From: Acanthochlamys bracteata
Taxonomy: Eukaryota; Streptophyta; Magnoliopsida; Pandanales; Velloziaceae
Length of the DNA: 64,000 nt
Direction: 5' to 3'
NCBI GenBank assembly: GCA_019914995.1
Contig: CM034130.1
Coordinates: forward strand, 930,001 to 994,000
Part shown: in pieces, positions 55,403 through 64,000 of the stretch
Numbering within the stretch: the first letter of the stretch is position 1
How the letters are laid out: each line of letters opens with the position of its first letter
The notes under the pieces: generated by a model
What the model saw: only the letters and a program-made list of their open reading frames with translations
What the model was told of the DNA's origin: nothing
Database searches by the model: none
Translations under genes and position numbers: made by a program

Positions 55403-56740
55403 ATTTGTTGGAAGGAAAAGACAGATTTTGAGGCAGAAAATGATGTTCTTTAAGTATAGGTACCCAGCATGGTGACTTTTGCAAAGATGGTGGATTAATT
55501 TGGTATTAATTGGGATTCATCAGAGTAGGGTGAATATCAGTTCTCTGATCCTGAGGAAAGGTCAGGTCGGTCAAGATATTTGAAGAAGATTTACATTGGT
55601 TAAGCATCTTTAGTTGGAATAGATGCTTGCAAGTTAATAAAATGGGTTGTATTATTGAAAACTTGTTGGAAAGGACTATATGGGATTGGTGGATGTTGAT
55701 CCTCTTTAAAATGTCTATAAAATAGATATCTTGCAAGTGCACTCGTCTGTCTCGAAGGTCAACATTTAAATCGGGATGGTTTAAATGGCTGTTTCACTCT
55801 TTCTTCTTTCATGGCCGTCTACATTACGGTAAGAGTATTGTGTGCTTGAATAGAATGGTCCCGATGGGTAATATGAATCCAATGCGAAAACGCTGTTATG
55901 GTTCCTATGTGTGTGTTATATAAGATGGGTGTGGCATTTTGGGATACAAGTAAATATGTTTAGGCATACTTTGGCATCTACGAACATTAAGATTCTACCG
56001 TTCTAGAAAAGATCGTGACCTCGACCTTCAGCAGCAGTGATTATTTACTTTCTTTGGGTCTTGTATATAGAAGTCCTAACAAATTATCTTGTTCCGTAAT
56101 CCCTTTGAAATAGCAAGAGAAACTTCATAAGAACTTCAAACATCATAAGATTTAACTGAGCATGAAGTTCAAAAAATAGCCCATGCATCGCAAGGATTAT
56201 CTAGTTCTTTGCAAAACGCGAAAGACGTTCAAAAACTATCAAAATGTGCGGCAGTACTTCTATTGAATAAAAATTTCTAAAATAAAAAATAATTAATCTT
56301 TTTATTTTGAAAAATAATTTATTTTCTAACCTAAAAAAATAATAATAAATAATAATAAATTTTATGACTTAATTTTTTATACTTTTTTAAAATTTATTAT
56401 ATTATAATAATTTTATTGAAAAACATACAATAATATATTGAATCAAGAAATTTATAAACAATCCCTCTGACAGCAACTATATTTACTCAGAGTGAAGAGA
56501 CGCCACAAAAGTGCACATATAATCACTCCCTGCTAGCAGATGGAACAACAAAAGGTTACAAATTTTTAGAACTTCGCTAGATGTAAGTGCTGCTTCTGAC
56601 TTTGGTAGTACTAAAAACCTATGCTGTTGAACTAGCTATATCCTGAATAGGAGGAACTACATAACATCACTTGTTAGCTGACATTCTTTACATAGACTAT
56701 GCAGTACTGTACAAATGACGTTATCGGGACAGTCCTACTC
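55403..56740. other. Intergenic between the convergent BSK and BAH genes
   Basis: 3' UTRs at both sides and an AT-rich, MITE-like stretch at 56260-56460. No gene. Confidence 0.5.
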
Positions 56741-59700
56741 TCAATTTTCAGGAGATTCTGGGAGGTCTTCATTCTTCTTGCCAAAAGATTTCTGGGTCTC
56801 CAACAGCTCCTCGTTCCTTCCCTTGTTGAATGACTTTTGGGTGTCCAGTACAGGTATGTATGGCTCCGTGTTCTTCTTGAAAACATCATCAGGTTCCTGA
56901 ATATGTTCTCTGGGACTCGCTAGCTTCTTCTCGACATTTTCAAATTTTGCAGTAGCCCAAGGAGCTGTTCCTACATTTTTGGTAATTGTGGGCTCGTCAA
57001 TGGTCAGTGACGAGATTTCATCTCGAAAGGCATACCAACTGTTGCCGCATGCAATACACTCAAGCTGCATGTAAATAAAGAGAAGAGCTAAGTAATTGGC
57101 TTTCCAGAAGAAAAATGCATATATGCAAAAAGACAGACCATCAAAAACCGGTTAATAGCAAATCTCCCAGAGGATATGCAGATAATGGAATGCAGAAAGG
57201 CGCACATAAATCCATAAACATAATTGAAACGCATTTCTAACAGTATAAAAGTACTTCACCAACCTGATATCTGTCCCCACGTCCTCCAGTATGAATTATC
57301 TCAACAACACCAACCTTCTTCTCCGTACATCTTGAACATTGGGCATCAGTCATCTAGATGAATACAGACACCACCATCATTATAAAGCTAAAAGAGAGTT
57401 CAAATGCAAATTAGTATTAAGTAGCTCCAAGATTTGAAGTTATGACTTCAATCTGAACTTCTATGGTACAACTTCATCAAAAAGATACAATACCATGGAA
57501 ATCTAGGAAACTAACAGTCTTACGCCATTCGAAATAGTATGGCTATGATTGGAAATTGTAATGGTCCTTGAAGACATTAGTTTTGCTCCCAAAACTGGTG
57601 GGAACAAAACATATATGTGCATACATGTATACAGATGTACACACGTACAAATGTATGTATATATATAGGAGTACATAATCACATCCACACACATCAACAT
57701 GTAAGCACCGGTACAAAACTTCAAATTCGATCGCCACCATTGAATATGAAGAACTATTGATTGGGAATACGCTGACAAATTTCACCTCAATCGGATTACA
57801 AATCAACCTTCTTTTGACTTTTTAATCAAGATAGACAAAAAAAGACGAACTCCAATATATATATATATATACACACACACACAAAGTCAAATCTGTGATC
57901 TAATTAAACCGTCCAATCGTGTATCGGATGGCTGCGCTTTAGTGTGGGCATGCATGCACATAATAGCGGGTGTGCGTGTATTCCAACCCTATGTATATGG
58001 GCAGAAGAAGAGGTATGTTTTCTTTTCTGCCACAGTCTGATACATCAATGACATCTCCCAAACACTAAGCTTTGGTGTTAAACATCCTAACAAGTACTAA
58101 TTAGGGTAAGCAACACAGGATATTGCATACATAAAATTAAATCTTCAGAATAGCAGTAAAAGGAAGATGCAGATAAGTATAATCTCCTTCAAACTCCACC
58201 AAACAAAAATATTATCCTATTGGAGTTGTTAGGATTTTCATAAAAGTAGGAGTTTTGCTACTTTTCTGGAAAACGAACCTGGACTTGACGTGGCTTTTCA
58301 GGTTCATTAATAGCCTTTTCTTCAGCAGTAAAACCATCCTGAAATATCACGCATAGTTAGCTGACAGCAATGTGAGTAAGAAAACATTGGTAAGTTAGGA
58401 TATAAGTGACAAGATTGTTTATAAACCAACAAAGTATCTAGAAAATGTCTTATGTCTAACATACCGCAGTCCTTACTTTTAACAGGAAAAAGTTTCATGT
58501 CTAACATACCACAGTCCTTACTTTTAACAGGAAAAAGTTTCATGTCAGATATCTGCAACGTACACTTAGGTCTTTCTGTTAGTTAAAGCATCATCTTCCT
58601 TTGGGAAGGAGAAATGACAGAACAAAACTATTATTATTAGATTCTAAATATTTTAAGTGTTGACAGACTTATGCAGCAGTACTTAATGTCCCTTCAGTAC
58701 CAACTCAGATTCTTTGATGCTATCAATGTGGCAGAGAACTTGCACAGAAACAAGTTAACTAAAAAATGACTCCTCCATATTGAACATGATACAAAAGAAA
58801 TCTACCTTGAAGCAGATGATAACCTAGTTTTCTTAAATCTTACCATCTACACATCTCATAGGTCAAGGAAAAACTAATCAACCAAAAGGAAGGAAAGAAG
58901 GTAGACAAATACCTTAAGTTCATTTGGAGACATGTTAAGAACTACAGCAGGGTCCAATTCTTTGTTCAACAAGCGTTTCGCTAATCTTGCATTATTCTGC
59001 ATAAGTTCACACACAGTAACAGAGGACATCACAAATTCACATATTTGCAATCATACGTCAATCAGAAAATCTTATAAACTGCATTGAAGGGTACACACAT
59101 CCAACTCATTTGAACTAGACGCATATGCAAATAGAAAAGCAGAATGAAAAGGACACACTTGTGCTGGTCTTCTGAAACAGGTAAACAACATTTCGCAATT
59201 CTGCAAATCTCAGTACGTGATGTTAAAACTAGCTTATAATGTTCTCAAAAATCCTGAATCAAGTACTTAAGTTTCGAATTATCCCCATGTCAGTCCAATA
59301 TCTTGATTGAATGTAACAAACTAGAATTCTGAAAAATTGACATATACAGTCAGTAACTTCCACTAACTTAAACAAAGACATGATAGGCACATAATGTAGC
59401 AGCAGTAATCAAATAGAAAGTAAGTTGATCCATAATCACTTCAAATTTATTCACAGCCTGCAGAATGGATGAAAGACAAGACTACCATTTTTTTGCATGC
59501 ACCAGGTCATGCGTGGAGAAGTTCACAGTTACTAAGTAGTGACTAAATACCTTGATGTTGAAGTCTAACTGGCGCATCTTCTGATTGTATTTATGGTGTT
59601 CAGAACCAAGGGATTCATAAGCTGCTTTCTCAAGTGCTGTAATTGCTGTAACAGCTGAAGAAGGCCAGCATATTTCTTTGCCATCCTTCAGAATACAAAA

Positions 59701-62109
59701 TAATAATAAGTCAAATAAAACTTGACCCAATTTAAACAGCACCAGAGAACTGATGAAAAAAGTACAAATAGAAATGAGCCAACACTAAAGAAACAAGTAA
59801 GTGATTAGCTACTATAACAATTTTTAGAAAATGATAACATGATACCAGGTAAATAATCTAGAGCAAAATAGATATTTCTCATATAAAAATAATCACAAGC
59901 AAGTAAGCTATCAGGCACTAGAACTACAGTACCAGCCACTTGATCTAGATAGGCGACATATAATGAATAAATATCCACATCAGTCCATAGCAACTGATGA
60001 CATGTAAACAAAACTAAGACTACAGGTTAGAAGTTGAGACTAGATGGATTTGCAAAAAACAAAATTTATAACTTAAGAAATCAGTGATCAACAGTGAAAC
60101 AACATTTTACAGTCTTACAAAGTCCAACGATGAACAGTCTTGAAAGATAATCGGATACGATTCATCGGTTGACCTCCAGATAAAAAATAATTACCTTAGA
60201 ATCCTTTTCTCCTGAGACATATTGTCCTATAATATCATTGGTAGTTGACTCGGTATGTGAAGCATCCAGAGCCCTTTTCTTATACTCTGCTGTATCTTCC
60301 TTCATATGACATGTTAATTGAATATCTTGAAGGAGTTTCTCCAGCCACTTGTCACGAGTCGAGTCGCCAGTCAATACTTTGAAATGCGACAATATTGCAT
60401 AGTACTCTGAAATATCAGGTGTACTGTTTCCTGGTGTGTCTGCTTTTCTGTTAAGATCAGACCTTGCAGCTGAATCATCCTTCTTGATATCCACAGGTGC
60501 CAAGTTTTTCCTCCTCAAATTCCATTTAGCTTTGGAATGTTCATCATGTTCAGCAGATCCAGGAATCTCCTCAGTAACATCAGGAAGATCTCCTATACGG
60601 TCTCGAGTTTTCTGAATAAGCACATGAAGTTCTTGTTGTTTACTGTCCTCATAATCTTTGTCAGTTAATCTCCAAAGTTTCTTTTCAACAGTGTCATAGA
60701 CCTTTTGCACAATGAATCCAGGATGCTTGGATCGAACTGGCAGCTGCTTATTCAATGGAACGAAATGAACAACGCACTTGTGCATCACAGATTCCGCAGG
60801 GACGTCATCAAGATGGAAACTATAAAACAATTCTCTGCTGTCTTGCGATTGCCAGCTTCCACTCCCTTTCTTTTCTGCTTCCTCTGGGCGGTAAAACCAC
60901 TGCCCAGTTACCATAACATTACCATCTACGTCTTCCGTTACATCCTGTTGCAAAGGACACAGACTAAATTATTCCATTCACAATGATAGATTGGGATAAC
61001 ATATCAATCTAGCATGGTAACAGAATGTTTCATTTAAAAATATACAGATTACGTGTTTAAATTGTTTGCATCTGCAAAGTGGAAACAGTTGTGGATCCTC
61101 ACGAAAATTCTTCACACACATTTAGCTATTTCAAGGTGGAAAATGACCAACAGTGAAACAAATTGTATGCTCTCATCACCAGCATCTAAATATTCTTGAA
61201 TAAAAAGTCAACAGGAAAGAGGGAAGCTGCTTAACATTTACTGACAAAGAACCTGAGAAATCAGGAATATCAAAGAGTTTATCAGATGACATCGACAGGC
61301 ACAAACCTTAATAATGGCAACGTAAGGTTTTTGCTGGCTATCCTCAGGTGTCAGAAGCACAGGATCCTCCTGAAATTTAATTTTCATGAAACAAAAACGA
61401 TGTCAAGAAAACAAGGTTATCAGTATCTCAGATTATGCTTGTTTCTTACTAGTATTACAAGTGTTTGGCCAAGAGAAAATCAAACATCAAACACAATTTC
61501 TTCACGAAACGCTGTGCAAGTCATGGTGGCCACCAGACGCATCTCTACCTTCAACCTAACAACTACAAACTTATAAAAGAGGAGAGAAGATAAAAGAAAA
61601 CGGACGTGCAGACAGGGTAAGGCAGCGAGAAGCAAATCAAAGTAGCTACATGCATCTTTATCTTCGAGGAAAAACACAAAAGGTCTACGAAAGAAAAAAA
61701 AAACTAGAAACAAATCCCGAGAGAGAGAGAGCGAGCTTACAAGTTCGAAGATGTTTCCATCATACTCGAATGAAGTGTAGTGCTTCTTCCTCTTCCTTCC
61801 CTTGCCGGAGATCTTCACCACTTCGCCCAACGGCTTCGCATCCTCCGTCACCCCGTCTTCCTCCTCCTGTTCTTCTCCATTTCCATTCTCTCCACGGCCT
61901 TTCTCATTTTCATTCTTCTCTTCTCCACCGCTACTGTTGTTGTGATCCGCACCCACCTCCCCCGCCGCTGCAGGATCTTCATCGCCAAATCCTTCTTCTC
62001 TCTTCCCGCGCTTGTTTCGGTTGCCGTCGCCATTGCTGTCTTCTTCGCCGGCGGCAACCGGATCGAACTCTTCGTCGCTGGTGGAGACCTGGAATCTCCG
62101 CTTCCTCAT
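56741..62109 (-). CDS. AIPP3: BAH-domain chromatin protein, AIPP3/BDT1-like (8 exons, 624 aa)
   Basis: Nuclear chromatin reader. The Arabidopsis counterpart (At4g11560, from memory) binds H3K27me3 through its BAH domain and acts with PHD proteins and a Pol II CTD phosphatase in repression and mRNA 3' end control. Exons: 61741-62109, 61307-61369, 60195-60944, 59551-59685, 58913-58996, 58279-58338, 57264-57353, 56741-57064 (1875 nt, all introns phase 0). Residues 1-110 are acidic, Gly/Glu-rich. BAH ~115-235: EDPVLLTPEDSQQKPYVAII, TGQWFYRPEEAEKKG, ELFYSFHLDDVPAES, VYDTVEKKLWRLTDKDYED. A TFIIS-central-like helical part spans ~345-480 (ICWPSSAVTAITALEKAAYE, LNMSPNELKDGFTAEE). A zinc ribbon follows with Cys493-x2-Cys496 and Cys520-x2-Cys523. 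Polar C-terminus. A recent partial copy lies at 13.9-14.2 kb. Confidence 0.94.
57715..57850 (-). mobile_element. Short LTR-retrotransposon relic in BAH intron 6
   Basis: About 75 bp (GCCACCATTGAATATGAAGA ... ACAAATTTCACCTCAATCGG) match the equivalent part of the solo-LTR-like block at 27.1-27.7 kb. A small fossil piece only; ends not definable. Confidence 0.5.
57858..57884. repeat. Compound TA/CA microsatellite
   Basis: (TA)n followed directly by (CA)n within BAH intron 6. Confidence 0.8.
58452..58546. repeat. 45-bp tandem duplication in BAH intron 5
   Basis: Two consecutive 45-bp units beginning ATGTCTAACATACC, with one G/A difference, plus a few bases of a third. Located about 110 bp upstream (minus strand) of the exon 6 acceptor. 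Confidence 0.9.
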
Positions 62110-62394
62110 TAGCGAGACTGCGAATGAAACCGAAAGAACAGAGAATGGAATGAAAACTGGAAAGGAATCGAAAGAATGAAGTGTTTATAGGCAGGAGGGA
62201 TCCGAGGGAAGTGCGAGGGAAGTGTTTGCCGGTGAGGTTTATGCGTTTCTGATCAAGCGAGGTCTGGAACGAAAGTTGACGTGGACACAAAAAGCCCTTA
62301 TTTCTTCTGACCACTACTGGCCCATTTAAATGGGCTGAAAATGAGAGGCCCATGAAGAGAAAAAGTTTGCTACCCTTTTGTCAGCAACAACACT
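62110..62394 (-). promoter_or_regulatory. 5' region of the BAH gene
   Basis: Leader and promoter side of the AIPP3-like gene. No TATA motif stands out; the transcription start cannot be placed from sequence. Confidence 0.4.
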
Positions 62395-62625
62395 CGGAGC
62401 TGTTTGTCGATTTTTTGATAAGAACAAAAATTACTAATCAATTTTTTATTTCATAATTTTTAATAAATTTTTCATATAATTTATAAAATTTATTTAAAAT
62501 TATAAAATATAATATTTTTATATTATTTATTTTTAAAAATAAAAATAATAGAACTCGTTTATTAAAATAAAATAAAAATATTTTTTATTTTAAAAAGCTC
62601 AAGTATTTTTATCGAGTTTTAGCAT
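62395..62625. mobile_element. MITE-like element, family A (degraded)
   Basis: AT-rich block with the family A interior (GAACTCGTTTATTAAAATAA; TTTTTTATTTTAAAAAGCTC) and weakly conserved ends. It lies just upstream of the BAH gene. Confidence 0.5.
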
Positions 62626-64000
62626 CAGTTGTGTAATCAGAAATGTCTCTGCATAGATTCCGAGGCTTTATGTGTTTATCTTACATTTTGCACCATACTA
62701 CTAATATGGGTTGAAGTTTTGGGCAGCATGCCAGCACCTGAGGATCGTCTTGGATCAAGCAGTGGTCAATTTATGTGGCAGCTTGCATATTCGCTGCTGG
62801 TGCCTTAGCAATCTTCTTCTGACTATCTCTGATTGTTTCAATTGATCTTCGCCTTTGGATTCTGGAGCTCAAGTTATATATTGTTGCCTTTTTGAAAAAC
62901 AAGGTACAGATTTAATTTGTGATAGGTAATATCTTGGTTCGGTGAGTGTAGGTGCTGGTATACTTAATTCCTTTCATATGATTTGTTTAGTACAGAACAA
63001 TTACAGAGATAATGATCATTAGCTATTGGAATTACATGACAAAAATTTTCAAATGTATATTTTATTCAAGCTTCTAGGTTTATGTCAATTTTTAATTTGT
63101 GGAGCCAGTTATGTAAATGCTATGGAAGTGATGCAGCTGCATGACTGTTCATTCCATTATTTTCATGTCTTCATTCCCGGAGGAATGGGAACTAGATTTC
63201 TTCACCCCCAGCATCTTCTGATATCTCTGTATGTTAGTATTGAAGAGTGTTTACTATAGGTTTAGGATTTCTTAGGCTTTGGTTGTATATCTTTTGGCTA
63301 CGCTGGGCCTAACTGTGCACCGAAAATGAATACTTGAAAAACATAAGTTTTAGCAAGCATATACCGACACCCTGTTAAATATTCTATGCTTAACATGGAA
63401 GCTGCAGCGATCAACTGTAGATTTCTCTCAATATTTGAAAACAATCCTAGCATTTAATGCTGGAGATGAGATAAGAACTGATGAGTTTGAAATGAAAGAG
63501 ATTGAAGTTTTGGCAGATCTTGGAGATGCTTGACTGTGGGGTTTGGGTAATCTGATTAGGTGCAGCATTTGACTGTGCTAGTCCAGCGCCAGATGTTGGC
63601 CGTTAGCTCACGCAGTCAAGACACTACCACATGCACAACTTGCAGAAAAGGTACATGAACATAGTGTGAGTGAAAGGCAAAGAAGGTAAAAGCTTTTCGC
63701 GAGAGCTACTGTGACCGAGTGCTCTTTGGCCTTCTGGTTGCGTTGCAGGTGCGGATGGTCCACATGCACCGGAACGAGGGTGCAGGCGTACTTAAGCACA
63801 TCTTACTCATGGGCCATCCCTGTCTCATATCTTGCATCAGGTCATTTTTGCTCTGCCCAGCCATCCAAGCGCCCACATGAACTTGTCTTCAGGAGAGATT
63901 GGAGAAGCTTAGTTCACTCTTAAGCTTCGTGAGGTCACTCGGATTCTTCACTAGTGACTTCCACGGGTGGGTTTGGTTCCTGGGAAGGTTTTTTCACATG
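62626..64000 (+). other. Unassigned region with exon-like fragments
   Basis: Several plus-strand pieces look protein-like: IVSIDLRLWILELKLYIVAF near 62830-62890 (membrane-segment-like), and VDFSQYLKTILAFNAGDEIR followed by TDEFEMKEIEVLADLGDA at about 63415-63533, and a piece near 63750-63800 after a good acceptor TTGCAG. They are not in one frame, no start codon or family was recognised, and the region continues beyond the window. Could be a pseudogene or the start of a multi-exon gene. Confidence 0.35.

Noticed and set aside
57503-57806. Two 87-91 aa Cys/Tyr-rich minus-strand frames
   Set aside because: They lie in BAH intron 6 over microsatellite and LTR-derived sequence; low complexity only.
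61650-62153. 167-aa and 110-aa plus-strand open frames rich in Arg/Pro/Leu
   Set aside because: Shadow of the acidic, GC-rich first exon of the BAH gene.

Overview
The window is nuclear DNA from a flowering plant, most likely a eudicot. The protein-coding genes have many short introns with GT-AG (rarely GC-AG) borders, intergenic DNA is very AT-rich, and the products include chloroplast-targeted enzymes, a plant PPR protein, a brassinosteroid signalling kinase and a plant-type BAH/TFIIS-like chromatin reader. I cannot name the species. No bacterial, organellar or CRISPR features are present. Exon models were built by hand from splice borders and reading frame. Every complete multi-exon model sums to a whole number of codons.

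Layout, left to right. 1-1235 (-): 5' part of a KIN-10-type kinesin, running off the left edge. 2417-7128 (-): chloroplast dihydroxy-acid dehydratase (14 exons). 8996-9898 (-): relic of a peroxisomal acyl-CoA thioesterase. 11254-13746 (+): lipase class 3 / diacylglycerol-lipase-like enzyme. 13860-14255 (-): a young, rearranged fragment copied from the BAH gene near the right end. 15196-17763 (+): small BORCS6-like gene. 18860-19954 (-): 2-oxoglutarate-dependent dioxygenase. 23518-26912 (-): 979-aa PPR protein. 27114-27735: solo-LTR-like Copia relic. 29821-30900 (-): plastid HAD protein of the PYRP2 type. 37009-39438 (+): Rpr2/Rpp21-type zinc-ribbon protein with eight lysine-rich repeats. 40180-46620 (-): decayed KDM5/JMJ17-like histone demethylase gene. 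48105-55402 (+): BSK-family kinase. 56741-62109 (-): AIPP3/BDT1-like BAH protein. The last 1.9 kb is mostly unassigned.

Between genes lie two recurring short inverted-repeat (MITE-like) families. Family A is about 200-260 bp, with ends resembling GTGTTTGGGA/TCCCAAACAC. Family B is about 280-310 bp, with ends resembling GGGCGTGTTTCAAA. One family B copy sits inside the dead demethylase gene.

The genes do not form a pathway or operon. PYRP2-like and BAH genes are neighbours in Arabidopsis (At4g11570/At4g11560, from memory); here they are about 26 kb apart with other genes between, which suggests later rearrangement. I see no clearly new biological system. The observations most worth a second look are the chimeric BAH-gene fragment just downstream of the lipase gene (a possible antisense source), the mosaic inverted-repeat block at 43.58-44.22 kb, the degenerate HAD catalytic motifs of the PYRP2-like protein, the two GC-AG introns, and the eight-unit lysine-rich array on the Rpr2-type protein.
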